In this document: positions 47,569 through 57,423 of the stretch, in pieces
How positions within the stretch are numbered: the stretch's first letter is position 1
Layout: each line of letters starts with the position of its first letter
Assembly (NCBI GenBank): GCA_021776805.1
Contig: JAJFFD010000092.1
Coordinates: 62,001-126,000, forward strand
Length of the DNA stretch: 64,000 bases
Reading direction: 5' to 3'
DNA from: Planctomycetota bacterium
Lineage (GTDB): Bacteria; Planctomycetota; UBA1135; UBA2386
The notes under the pieces: generated by a model
The model's input: the letters and a program-made list of their open reading frames with translations, nothing else
Told to the model about the DNA's origin: nothing
Databases searched by the model: none
Translations under genes and position numbers: made by a program

Positions 47569-49188
47569 TCACTTCTTGCTCGGCAGGGGTGGATCCTCGG
47601 AGCTGAGGACGATCTCGATGTGATCCTCGGTCTCGAGATTGCTCTCTCTGCCGGACCACGTGATCCCCTCGATCTGAGCTTGGGCGAACAGCGTGTATCT
47701 GACCTCCTCAGGAAGTCCCTCAAAGCTGAAGGAGCCATCTTCGCTCGATTGTACGCTTCGCTCCAAGGGCCTCTCGAGCCCCTCTTCTGCCCGCAGCTGG
47801 ACTCGTACCGCAGGCAAGCCTTGACCTTGCCGGTTGACGACCCGGCCGGACAGTCCCGCACCCCTGGCTAGTTGAACGCTGCGGTAGGGGTGGTCACTCC
47901 CGGGACTGGGGATGAGTTCATCGAGTGGCACTTGAAACTGCATCGGTTGGAATCGTTGATGATCGATCCGTACCTGGCAGCCCCTTGCGCTCAGGCCCTG
48001 GAACGCGACCTCTCCGCGCCCATTGCTGTAGGTGCTGCGTTTGAGTATGGCAGTGGGTTTGCTTAACACTTCGACTCTAGCCCCAGCCAGAGGCTTGCCG
48101 CTCGGATCCAGAATCCGCATGCGGAGTTTCCGTGGCTCACCCAGCGTGAGTCGATATTCGGATACCCCGTCGTCAATGGGCTGGACCGTTGCTGCGTGGC
48201 CCTCGATCAGGCCCACTAGGTGAGTCGATTGCGGTGATAGCCGGCGAACGGTCTCAAGCTGCCCAGCCTCGTCGGTGTAGCCAAGAGAATGCACTGTGAT
48301 CCCCGCATTGCTGACTGCGATGCCACAGACCGTGACTCCAGCGAGGCTCTGGCCCTGCCTGCTCTCTGCCTGAACATGGATACTCCGAGTCCATGGCAGT
48401 GACATCGGCAGGGTCGATTGCGGCCTGTACCAGTGCTCTGAGAGCAGGCGGTTCCTCGGCTCCCTGTCATTCAGGATGATCGAGATTCGTAGTCTCCCGA
48501 TGCCCCAGGCTACTGGCAGGGTTCCTGCGTTTGTGCCAGGGCGGATGGGATGGGGCCAGCCAATGAGGAATACATCTCTCTTCGATGGATCCCAGTTCAG
48601 GAGTCGGCTCGTGCGCGCATCCGGGACCGGGATTTGCCGGCGTTCTCCGGAGCGTAGTTTGATAGGAATCTCGAAGCTCTGTTCTGCGAGGTGAAGGAGC
48701 AGAATGAAGTCTCCTGCCGGCATCCGCAGCTCTCTGCCCTCTCTGCGGCCGAGATAGACGCTCGTCCCGTCAACTTTGATGCCGCGGATTTCGACCCTGA
48801 AGGTTGCTTTGGAAACCAGGCTGATCTCAGCCATCGGTGCAGTCTTGAGAACGCCTGGAACTCCGGGGTCGATGCCGTATGAGATCCCGCCCAAGCCGTT
48901 CTCATGCTCGATCCAGAGGCTGCCTCTCCCACTAGGGCTCTCGATTCTGAAGCGGCCACTGGCCTCGCTGTGGCTGCTCCTCGGCAAAGGTGGGGGGAGA
49001 AGCTCTGCTAGCCAGGAGAGCTCAGAGGCGGTCTCAGGATAGAGGGTGATCCGGGCAGCGGGGAGTGCCTTGCCTTCCGGGCCCCGTACGAGCCCAGAGA
49101 CCGCTGCCGAGCTCTGCGCATGAGCTGCGAGCAGGAAGAGGAGGCCAAGCAAGATTCCGATGGAGACCCTTCGCATTGCGGTCTCCAT
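47569..49188 (-). CDS. exported protein with carboxypeptidase-regulatory-like (beta-sandwich) repeats
   Basis: Signal peptide; repeated motifs VSGLVRGPEGKALPAARITLYPE, RILDPSGKPLAGARVEVL, LSGRVVNRQGQGLPAVRVQL. Confidence 0.75.
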   Translation of the reverse strand: METAMRRVSIGILLGLLFLLAAHAQSSAAVSGLVRGPEGKALPAARITLYPETASELSWLAELLPPPLPRSSHSEASGRFRIESPSGRGSLWIEHENGLGGISYGIDPGVPGVLKTAPMAEISLVSKATFRVEIRGIKVDGTSVYLGRREGRELRMPAGDFILLLHLAEQSFEIPIKLRSGERRQIPVPDARTSRLLNWDPSKRDVFLIGWPHPIRPGTNAGTLPVAWGIGRLRISIILNDREPRNRLLSEHWYRPQSTLPMSLPWTRSIHVQAESRQGQSLAGVTVCGIAVSNAGITVHSLGYTDEAGQLETVRRLSPQSTHLVGLIEGHAATVQPIDDGVSEYRLTLGEPRKLRMRILDPSGKPLAGARVEVLSKPTAILKRSTYSNGRGEVAFQGLSARGCQVRIDHQRFQPMQFQVPLDELIPSPGSDHPYRSVQLARGAGLSGRVVNRQGQGLPAVRVQLRAEEGLERPLERSVQSSEDGSFSFEGLPEEVRYTLFAQAQIEGITWSGRESNLETEDHIEIVLSSEDPPLPSKK

Positions 49189-49229
49189 GATAACGGTCGT
49201 AAGCCCTAGAGGTTCGCTCGGAGCGCGGG

Positions 49230-49847
49230 CTAGCGCAGCTCGCGATGCTCCGTGACGATTTTGTCGATGAGATTGTAGTCGAGGGCTTCTTGGCTGTTCA
49301 GCCAGAAGTCACGCCTGGAGTCTTCGAGCACCTTTTCCATGGCCTGGCCCGTGGCGTCGCTGATGATCCGGTTGTACCGCTCTCGCAGCTTGATCACTTC
49401 CCGCGCCGTGATGTCCAGATCGGACGCGGTTCCTTGACCTGCTGTTGAGGGCTGATGGATCATGAAACGGCTCTCAGGAAGGGCGAAGCGCTGTCCTTTG
49501 TCCGCAGCGAGGTGAATGAGTATGCCAGCCGAAGCACAGAGGCCGTTGACAATCGTGCGCACCGGAGGGCTCACAAATCGCAGCATGTCATAGATCGCGA
49601 AGCCTGAATCGGCGCTACCTCCTGGTGAATTGATGAGGACGTCGATGGGCCGCTCAGGGTCCATGCTCTCCATCACCATCAATCTGCTCGTGCAGTCTTT
49701 TGCGAGTCGATCCGTAATTGGGCCCGCGATCATCAGCGTGCGACTCTCAATCAGCCTCTTCTCGAGGAATGCTGCGTCCATGCCGCGTGAATCATCGGCG
49801 TCGTCGTCAGAGAGGCGGGGGAGATTGTGGAGCTTTGAATCGTCCAT
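49230..49847 (-). CDS. clpP: ATP-dependent Clp protease proteolytic subunit
   Basis: INSPGGSADSGFAIYDML, nucleophile GLCASAGIL, MIHQPS, C-terminal EDSRRDFWLNSQEALDYNLIDKIV; ORF opens at 49901. Confidence 0.92.
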   Translation of the reverse strand: MDDSKLHNLPRLSDDDADDSRGMDAAFLEKRLIESRTLMIAGPITDRLAKDCTSRLMVMESMDPERPIDVLINSPGGSADSGFAIYDMLRFVSPPVRTIVNGLCASAGILIHLAADKGQRFALPESRFMIHQPSTAGQGTASDLDITAREVIKLRERYNRIISDATGQAMEKVLEDSRRDFWLNSQEALDYNLIDKIVTEHRELR

Positions 49848-50368
49848 ATTTACAGTTAGTGATCTTGGGAGCCTGGTGGAGCCATTCAATCTTCGGGTCA
49901 ATAGGTGCCCTCGATTGAGTCGAGCTGCCCTTCGGGAAGCTTGCTGACCAACGAATTAGCGTGGACCATGAGAAGAAACAAGCGAAGGAGGCTGCGGAAC
50001 CATGGTCAGCCCGGTGTTTTCCCCGAAAAGAGCGCTGTTTGGATTTCGGTCAAAAAGACGTTCCCTGACTTGCCGATGGACGATTCCTAGGCTAGCCTCC
50101 CAGCAGTCGTTAGTAGCTGGACAGTCGCTGCTAACCTTGATCTCGACGAGCCTTTGGCTCGATCCCTGAGTGGGGTTGATCGTCCCAAGAAGTCGCAGGC
50201 CTCTCGCAAGACCGGGCCCAGCAGTCATGCTTCTTGGACACTCTCCTCTTCGGGGCGGCAATACCTGGGGTCATGCCCTCGCGTCGTCACGATCGACCGA
50301 CGTGTCCCCGTATCGGCTGGGGAGCCTGATCTCAGGCCACCCGAAGTTCCACTTCGAATTCCAATTTT

Positions 50369-50388
50369 GGCGCCAACTCCTTGGCGCC
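50369..50388. promoter_or_regulatory. stable hairpin in the long gap upstream of rho
   Basis: GGCGCCAA-CTCC-TTGGCGCC perfect 8-bp stem with 4-nt loop. Confidence 0.45.
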
Positions 50389-50573
50389 CCTGGGTCTCCG
50401 AATTCCACGGTCGCTTGACGGGCTGTGGGGGAGGCCAGCGATGAACCTGACAGGACCGCGAAAGAAAATGCGAGGGCGCTCGATCGCTCTCGGCTGCACT
50501 GGCGGTCCCGGCGTGGCCGAGGAGGCCACCGAGCAACAGTGATGCACGATTACCTGCACGCAAAGCGACTGGG

Positions 50574-51905
50574 ATGCATATGGGCAACAACGAGAGAGCA
50601 TCAGGCGACTCTTCGGGCCGAACTGCTGTGAGTAACAGCGGAGGTCAGAACGGCGGTGGCCAGAAGCGTTGGCGCAAGAGACGTCGGCGTCGCGGTGGCG
50701 GCGGTGGCGGTGGCGGCGGCGGTGGTGGCGGTGGCCGCAATTCGGACGCCATCCCTGAGATCGAAGGGGATACCGAAACAGTTACGGGGGTTCTCGAGGT
50801 TCACAAAGATGGCAGTGGTTGGCTGCGCAGTGCACGGCACATGTACCTTCCGGACGAGAACGGCCATGACGATATCTTTGTGCCTGGCGCATTGATTCGG
50901 CAGAACAAGTTGCTCGAGGGCAGCGAAGTTGCCGGCGAGGCCGGGATCCCTGTAAAGGGCGCAAAGCGGTTGACACTCTGTGAAGTCGAGGAAATCGATG
51001 GCTTGGATCCTGAGGATTCCAAGGAACGGCGGCTCTTCAAGGAGCTGACCGTCGTGGACCCGGAACCGATGCTAGTTCTCGAACCTGGAGACGGCGACGT
51101 CAGTCTGCGCGTGGTCGACCTGCTTTGTCCGATTGGCAAGGGTCAGCGTGGTTTGATCGTGGCTCCGCCGCGCTCAGGCAAGACAGTGCTGATGCAGAAG
51201 ATCTGCAATGCCATTGCGAGTCGCTACCCCGACCTGCACATGATCGTGTTGCTTATCGACGAGCGCCCGGAAGAAGCCACCGGATGGCGTCGAAGTGTTG
51301 AAGGAAGCAACCGTGAGGTGCTCGTTTCAACCCTGGACGAGGGTCCGAAGCACCACATCAGAGTCGCCGAAATGGCCCTCAAACGAGCTCAGCGTCTCGT
51401 TGAAGTGGGCACGGATGTCGTGATTCTCTTGGACTCCATCACCCGACTAGTGCGTGCCTACAACTCTGATATGGGGCGTGGCGGTGGAGCCACCATGTCG
51501 GGCGGTATCGGCTCGAAGGTCATTGAACCGCCGAAGAAGTTCTTCGGAGCTGCACGTAACTGCGAGGAGGGTGGCTCGCTGACCATTCTCGCCACGACAC
51601 TCGTTGACACGGGTTCGCGTATGGACCAGGTCATCTTTGAAGAGTTCAAAGGCACCGGCAACATGGAGCTGGTTCTGAACAGGCAGCTCGCCGAACGTAG
51701 GATTTTCCCTGCCATCGACATCGAGCTTTCTGGGACTCGCAAAGAAGAGTTGCTTCTTACCGAGGCCATCGTGTCGCACGTCTACACCTTGCGAAGGGTG
51801 CTAGCGCGAATGGCGGCGATCGATGCAATGCCCCTGTTGATTGATCGCCTCGAGAAAACCGACAGCAATGTAGAGTTCTTGAACTCGTTCCGGGTTGAGG
51901 ACTGA
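50574..51905 (+). CDS. rho: transcription termination factor Rho with basic/poly-Gly N-terminal extension
   Basis: KGQRGLIVAPPRSGKTVLMQKI, VLLIDERPEEATGWRR, LDSITRLVRAYN; N-terminus KRWRKRRRRRGGGGGGGGGGGGGGR. Confidence 0.98.
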   Translation: MHMGNNERASGDSSGRTAVSNSGGQNGGGQKRWRKRRRRRGGGGGGGGGGGGGGRNSDAIPEIEGDTETVTGVLEVHKDGSGWLRSARHMYLPDENGHDDIFVPGALIRQNKLLEGSEVAGEAGIPVKGAKRLTLCEVEEIDGLDPEDSKERRLFKELTVVDPEPMLVLEPGDGDVSLRVVDLLCPIGKGQRGLIVAPPRSGKTVLMQKICNAIASRYPDLHMIVLLIDERPEEATGWRRSVEGSNREVLVSTLDEGPKHHIRVAEMALKRAQRLVEVGTDVVILLDSITRLVRAYNSDMGRGGGATMSGGIGSKVIEPPKKFFGAARNCEEGGSLTILATTLVDTGSRMDQVIFEEFKGTGNMELVLNRQLAERRIFPAIDIELSGTRKEELLLTEAIVSHVYTLRRVLARMAAIDAMPLLIDRLEKTDSNVEFLNSFRVED

Positions 51906-51960
51906 GTCCCTAGCAATCGAGTGACCCCAATATCGGGTTGCTCCTATTTTCCCTGCCGCG

Positions 51961-52923
51961 ATGATCAAGGTTGAGAACCTCTCCAAGTCATACGGCCAGA
52001 CGCAAGCCTTGAAGGGAATCTCCTTCGAAGTGGCGGATGGCGAAGTCATCGGCTTTCTCGGACCAAATGGTGCCGGCAAGTCAACGACCATGAAGATCCT
52101 TGCCGGGTATCTGCTGCCAACGGGCGGCGGAGCCTCGGTGGACGGGATGGATGTGGTCAAGGACTCCCTCGAGGTGCGTCGACGCATCGGCTACCTGCCG
52201 GAGTCCACACCTCTCTACACGGAGATGCGCGTCGACGAGTATCTGCGCTTTGTGGCCAGAATCAGAGGCGTTGAAAAGTCTCGCCTTAAGACCGCGCTTT
52301 CCAGGGTTGTCGAGCTCTGTGGCCTGCAGCGAGTGGTCGGCAAGACCGTCATCGAGCTGTCCAAGGGCTACAAGCAGCGCGTTGGGTTGGCCCAGGCCAT
52401 GATCCATGAGCCTGAACTCCTGGTCTTCGACGAGCCTACTTCGGGCCTCGACCCCAACCAGATCATCGAGGTTCGCGAGCTGATTCGACGTCTCAGCGAA
52501 GAGCATACGGTGATTCTGTCTACCCACTATCTCCAAGAGGTAGAAGCCGTCAGCACGCGTGTGATCATTGTCAATCTCGGCCAGATTGTCGCTGACGATA
52601 GTCAAGAGAATCTGGTCAGCACGGTGGAAACGCGGGGCTTGAAGGCGCGGATCAAGGGGCCTGCCGACAAGGTGACCGCGCAGCTTTCCGAATTGCTTCC
52701 TGGGCATCCAATCAAGGTTTTGAGCAAGGATGGTGAAACGACCCTCTTTGGATTTGGACTGGGGAGCAAGAAGAAGGACGACAGCTTCATTGGCGATGCC
52801 ATCGCCCAGTTGGTTGTGAAAAACGGCTGGGAACTCCATGAGTTGATCAAGGAGCAGGCCTCCCTCGAGGATGTGTTTTGTAAGTTGACCGAGTCAGACC
52901 GCCTGGAGGCCCGTCATGCATGA
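51961..52923 (+). CDS. ABC transporter ATP-binding protein
   Basis: GFLGPNGAGKSTTMKILAGYL, LSKGYKQRVGLAQAMIHEPELLVFDEPTSGLDPNQ. Confidence 0.96.
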   Translation: MIKVENLSKSYGQTQALKGISFEVADGEVIGFLGPNGAGKSTTMKILAGYLLPTGGGASVDGMDVVKDSLEVRRRIGYLPESTPLYTEMRVDEYLRFVARIRGVEKSRLKTALSRVVELCGLQRVVGKTVIELSKGYKQRVGLAQAMIHEPELLVFDEPTSGLDPNQIIEVRELIRRLSEEHTVILSTHYLQEVEAVSTRVIIVNLGQIVADDSQENLVSTVETRGLKARIKGPADKVTAQLSELLPGHPIKVLSKDGETTLFGFGLGSKKKDDSFIGDAIAQLVVKNGWELHELIKEQASLEDVFCKLTESDRLEARHA

Positions 52924-53653
52924 GACCATGGTGATCATGCGGCGTGAGCTGCATAGCTATTTCATCTCACCGATTGCGTACGTCTTCGGCGTGCTCTTTC
53001 TGGGTGGCCAAATGTGGATGGCCTCAGTGGGCATCGAGCAGGGAGGAATCGCCGCGCCCTACCTGTTTTTTGCCATGCTCCCCCAGGTCTTTCTCTTCGT
53101 CCTACCAGCATTGACCATGCGTCTGTGGGCTGAGGAGCGCAAACTAGGCACTCTCGAGTTGCTGATGACCTTCCCCGTGCGAATCGAGCAGCTGGTCATG
53201 GGCAAGTTCTTGGCTGCCCTGAGCTTCCTGACTCTGCTCATGTCCCTCACGGTAATCCTGCCGATCACCATGTCCGTCTATGGTGACGTGGACTGGGGAC
53301 CGGTGCTAGCTGCCTACGTTGGCAGCTTGCTGATGGCCAGCGCTTACCTTTCGGTTGGCATGTTCTGGTCGAGCATGACCAGAGATCAGATCATCGCGAT
53401 GCTGTTGTCGCTGACGAGTTTGATCGCCCTCTATGCCCTGGGCATGCCAGCCTTCCTCATGGTCTTGTCCCAATCGGACAAGATACCCGAGTTTGTGGTC
53501 AGTATTCTCGGTGCCATCAGTCCCTATAAGTACTTCCTCAGCATCGCCCGCGGGGTCTTCGATAGCCGGGATCTCATCTACTACATGAGTTTCTGTGGCT
53601 TCTTCCTCTACGCCAATTCTCTCGTTCTCAAGGCTCGTCGGGTCAAGGGTTGA
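52916..53653 (+). CDS. ABC transporter permease (ABC-2 / gliding-motility GldF-like)
   Basis: Six hydrophobic segments; ALTMRLWAEERKLGTLELLMTFPV. Confidence 0.9.
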   Translation: MHETMVIMRRELHSYFISPIAYVFGVLFLGGQMWMASVGIEQGGIAAPYLFFAMLPQVFLFVLPALTMRLWAEERKLGTLELLMTFPVRIEQLVMGKFLAALSFLTLLMSLTVILPITMSVYGDVDWGPVLAAYVGSLLMASAYLSVGMFWSSMTRDQIIAMLLSLTSLIALYALGMPAFLMVLSQSDKIPEFVVSILGAISPYKYFLSIARGVFDSRDLIYYMSFCGFFLYANSLVLKARRVKG

Positions 53654-53657
53654 GACC

Positions 53658-55778
53658 ATGGATCTAGCAAGCAAGAACACGTCTTCTCGTCCATACCTGT
53701 CTGGTTCAGCCCTTTCGATGGCTCTTCAGGTCTGCCTCGTGCTCATCATCCTCGGTGAGGTAGTCTACTTGTCGGGCAAGTACCGAGTGCGCGCCGACTT
53801 GACGGAGGACGGTCTCTACTCTCTGACTGAGTCGACTCAGCGGGTGCTCGAGGGCCTCGAGGAGAGGCTCCTGATCGAGGCCTACTTCAGCCCGGATGCT
53901 GAGCTGCCGACGAGCTTCCGCGAGCCTCGGGAGATGCTGCGCAACTTGCTGGACGAATACGTGCAGAGTTCGGGCGGCAAGATCATCCTGCAGTACTTCG
54001 ATCCCAAGACTGACGCTGCCCTTCGCGAACGCGCAACTCGTATCGGTATCGAGCCGGACCAGACTCGCAATGACGAGATGGGCGGAGTCTCGCTACAGGA
54101 GCTCTGGCAGGGTTTCCGTCTGCGCTATGGAGGGAACCGCCAGAAGGTCATTCCCAGAATCGATTTTCGCGCCGCCAGCAGTACCAGTGGCTATGAACGC
54201 CTGCTCACACCGGTCATCAAGTCTTTGACTGTGACCGTGAAGCCGCGGATCGGGGTGATCGCCTATCCGAGCCCGCCGGCAGATCAGGTGGGAATGTTGA
54301 ACCAGGCGGATCTGGAAGTGGAGCGCGGCTACGAGGTGCTCCAGGAATGGCCGCAGGTGAGCGATCACTATGAGTTCGTCAAGGTCTCCATCAACGTTGG
54401 GGAGCACATTCCAGACAACCTTGCCGCCCTGCTACTGATCCGCCCAAAGCTGCTGAGCGATCGTCAGAAGTATGTGATCGACCAGTACCTAATGCGTGGT
54501 GGCAAGTTAGTCGTCTTTGCCGATACTGACGATTACTCCCTGGGACAGCAGAAGCTGATGTACCAGCGGAAGATGAAGTTTGACGATGACGCGTCAAGAG
54601 ACAAGTTCGTCGATCAACTCCTCAGCTACGGAGTCAAAGTCGGTACGAATATCGTGATGGATGCGGCACCTGATGCGAAGGTCCCGATGATCATCACCAT
54701 CCCGGTTGGTCAGCGCTTACAAGGCCTTCCGCTGGAGTCCTATCCATTCTGGTTTCACCCTGTAGATGCAGATTGGGCCCAGCAGGCGCAGCTCGCGGCA
54801 CGCCAACCGGATGGCAGGGTCGATCCTCAGCTTGCGGATCGCTACAGCCGGCTCTTCGAGCCTGGTGTCGACCCGGAAGTCTCAAAGTCCTTGGGTGCTC
54901 CCGAGTTCTTTTGGCCATGCAGAGTCGAATTGGCGGACCCCATGCCGAAGGGTGTCGAAGGCAAAGTGCTCTTACGCACTTCGCCCTGGGCCATGGAGTG
55001 GGAGCCGCCCTTCAAGATGCATCCAGCAACGAATCAAACCGATGTCCGTTTCATCCAAGGAGCCATCAACTCCTTTGCGACCAAGTGGAAGAACATGCTC
55101 GGCAGTGAGCCGCGCCAGCAAATCGGCTTGATGGCCGAGGTGCAGGGCGGCCTCCGCTCATTCTTTGCTGGTAAGCCGATGCCGCTTCCCGAGGGCGAGT
55201 ACCGCGGTGAGGAAGAGGAATCCCGGCTGATCCGTGAAGACAAGTCACAACAGGATACTACTGTCCCCGTCGATCCAAAGGCTGCTGGGGCGGAGGTGGC
55301 CGAGGGCCAGCAGGGTCCGCCGGCGCCTGTCCAAGCAGCCCAGGGTGACGATGCCTACGCGGACGAGCCGGATATGATTCTCGAGTCCCCAGCGGGAACC
55401 CAAGTGGTTGTCATCGGTGATACGGACTTCATTCGCGACGATCTGGTCGGACGGCTCTACATGAACATCGGTGGTCCAACCTCGGTGCGCACCGCGCCGA
55501 TCTTCTTCGCCAACCTTCTCGATTGGCTTGCGGGAGATCAGGACCTGTTCCAGCTCCGCAGTAAGGTAGGCAAGATTCGCACGCTCGAGCTTCTCGAGTA
55601 CGACCCCATGCAGGGCGGCACCATTCAGGAACACAGTGAACAAGTGCGTGACAAGGGTTTCCTGTTGCGCAGCATGGTGCAGGTATTTGCCCCGACCGTC
55701 TTGCTGATCTGGGGCATGGTTGTCTTCATGCGACGGCGAACCGCCAAGCGTGAGTTTCTTACTGGAGTGGGGGCCTAG
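53658..55778 (+). CDS. GldG-family ABC-associated protein
   Basis: N-terminal TM, RADLTEDGLYSLTESTQRVLEGLEERLLIEAYFS, C-terminal TM; position after ABC ATPase/permease. Confidence 0.88.
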   Translation: MDLASKNTSSRPYLSGSALSMALQVCLVLIILGEVVYLSGKYRVRADLTEDGLYSLTESTQRVLEGLEERLLIEAYFSPDAELPTSFREPREMLRNLLDEYVQSSGGKIILQYFDPKTDAALRERATRIGIEPDQTRNDEMGGVSLQELWQGFRLRYGGNRQKVIPRIDFRAASSTSGYERLLTPVIKSLTVTVKPRIGVIAYPSPPADQVGMLNQADLEVERGYEVLQEWPQVSDHYEFVKVSINVGEHIPDNLAALLLIRPKLLSDRQKYVIDQYLMRGGKLVVFADTDDYSLGQQKLMYQRKMKFDDDASRDKFVDQLLSYGVKVGTNIVMDAAPDAKVPMIITIPVGQRLQGLPLESYPFWFHPVDADWAQQAQLAARQPDGRVDPQLADRYSRLFEPGVDPEVSKSLGAPEFFWPCRVELADPMPKGVEGKVLLRTSPWAMEWEPPFKMHPATNQTDVRFIQGAINSFATKWKNMLGSEPRQQIGLMAEVQGGLRSFFAGKPMPLPEGEYRGEEEESRLIREDKSQQDTTVPVDPKAAGAEVAEGQQGPPAPVQAAQGDDAYADEPDMILESPAGTQVVVIGDTDFIRDDLVGRLYMNIGGPTSVRTAPIFFANLLDWLAGDQDLFQLRSKVGKIRTLELLEYDPMQGGTIQEHSEQVRDKGFLLRSMVQVFAPTVLLIWGMVVFMRRRTAKREFLTGVGA

Positions 55779-55781
55779 GTC

Positions 55782-57170
55782 ATGCGCGCGAACCTCTTTC
55801 TACTCATCCTGGCAGTGGTCTTGGCCGTGCCTACGACTCTCACCATCATCGACAACCAGATCATCTTCGAAGACTATCAGGAGGTGCCGCGGCTATTTGA
55901 TGGCTTCGACCCGGATAATGTCGTCACCATTCAGGTCCAGCAGCCACGTCTGGACGAAAAGGGAATGGTCATCAGGGAAGATGATGGCGGTCTGGCTACC
56001 AACGCTCTGGTAATGACCCGCCCGTCCGGGCAGGAGCACTGGGTCTTCGGCGGGAATGACCCGGAGATGCGTGGCGTCCGTGTCCGTCAGGACCGCGTCC
56101 GGGACTATGTCCTGCAGCACATCGAGGCCATCCGCATGGATGAAAACAGCCTCGTTGCTGAGGATGTTCGCCAGGAGGATCTCAAGAAGTACGGGCTCGA
56201 AGACGGCAATCCGAAGCTCACGGCAATCGTTTGCCTGGACAAAGTGGGCAAGCCCTTGGCCCAGATCTTCCTGGGCAGAGATACCAAATTGGATCGCAGG
56301 GAGCAGAAGGGTCTGGTGCGGGGATATTTCGTCCGCCGGCCAGATCGCTCCGATGTCATCCTCTATGAAGCTGAGTTCTGGCAGGTGTCCACAGACAAGC
56401 AACAGTGGGTCGACCGCAACATCTTCTATCGCTTTCCGACTGATCAGGCGGTCGAACTCGCACTCAAGAACAACAAGGGCGCGGTTAAATTCGCCAAGGC
56501 GCGCGCGGACGAAATCGATTGGGGCATGGTTGAGGGCCCGGAGAACCAGGGTGCTGTCCGTCAAGCGGAAGTCAATGCGTTGCTCCAGAGCCTGCAGTTG
56601 CTCGACGCTCCGCAGTTCATTCGGCCGCTCGGTCAGAGCGTTGCCGTGGAAGAGGACATGAAGGCCCTCGGCTTCGATGAGCCGCTCATCGATCTCAGCG
56701 TGAAGCTGGCAAACGGCGAGCTGAAGCGCATGCGTGTGGGCAAGAAGCTCCCCAATCAAAACTTCTTCTACATGCTCACCAGCACCATTCCGACCTATGT
56801 GCTCGGGGTTGGTGATTACCAGATGCACGGCTTCGAGGCGGCGCCGACGAAGTTCTTCGATCCGCCGGCGGAGTCTGCTGTGAAGCAGGGGAAGACCCCG
56901 GAGGAAGTCGAGCAGAAGGAGAATCCAGAGGCGGCCAAGGAGGGGGATGCTGCCAAGCCCCCTGCCGCCGAGTCAGCAGCGGGTGAGGGCATTCCTGCCA
57001 AGCCGGCCAATGTCGAAGAGGGCAAGACAGATCTGCCCAAGGCAGAGTTGCCGAAGAGTGGGGAAGGCAAGTCCGATCCCGCGAAGACGGACCCGGCGAA
57101 GGCTAGTCCAGTGAAGAAGACTGGCGCCGAGAAGCCAGGCACCAAGAAGAAGTCCGGGAACGGCAACTAG
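55782..57170 (+). CDS. DUF4340 domain-containing protein with Lys/Pro/Ala/Glu-rich tail
   Basis: N-terminal TM, KKYGLEDGNPKLTAIVCLDKVGKPLAQIFLGRDT; operon position. Confidence 0.82.
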   Translation: MRANLFLLILAVVLAVPTTLTIIDNQIIFEDYQEVPRLFDGFDPDNVVTIQVQQPRLDEKGMVIREDDGGLATNALVMTRPSGQEHWVFGGNDPEMRGVRVRQDRVRDYVLQHIEAIRMDENSLVAEDVRQEDLKKYGLEDGNPKLTAIVCLDKVGKPLAQIFLGRDTKLDRREQKGLVRGYFVRRPDRSDVILYEAEFWQVSTDKQQWVDRNIFYRFPTDQAVELALKNNKGAVKFAKARADEIDWGMVEGPENQGAVRQAEVNALLQSLQLLDAPQFIRPLGQSVAVEEDMKALGFDEPLIDLSVKLANGELKRMRVGKKLPNQNFFYMLTSTIPTYVLGVGDYQMHGFEAAPTKFFDPPAESAVKQGKTPEEVEQKENPEAAKEGDAAKPPAAESAAGEGIPAKPANVEEGKTDLPKAELPKSGEGKSDPAKTDPAKASPVKKTGAEKPGTKKKSGNGN

Positions 57171-57329
57171 AGTCCTAGCTGAGGCAGGGCATCGTTCGCC
57201 TCGCAGGAATTCTCAAAAGGGTCCGGCCCATGGCATGGCCGCGACCCGCAGACTGCAGTGAATTCCGCCATTCACGGGATCAAGAGCCCGGATGAAGGGG
57301 TCGAAGAGTTCTACAATCTCCTCCTTCTG

Positions 57330-57372
57330 AAGGGCTGGAAGTCCGCATCTTTGGGCTTTCAGCCCTTTTTTT
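57330..57372 (+). terminator. Rho-independent terminator
   Basis: AAGGGCTGGAAG-N14-CTTTCAGCCCTT followed by a T tract (57366-57372). Confidence 0.85.
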
Positions 57373-57423
57373 GTACACCCGTAGTCATGCGCTACAGGCG
57401 GACGCAGCTGCTAGGATGAGTGA

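Noticed and set aside
52081-52839. 252-aa minus-strand ORF
   Set aside because: Antisense to the ABC ATPase gene
55893-56828. 311-aa minus-strand ORF
   Set aside because: Antisense to the DUF4340 gene inside a well-supported operon
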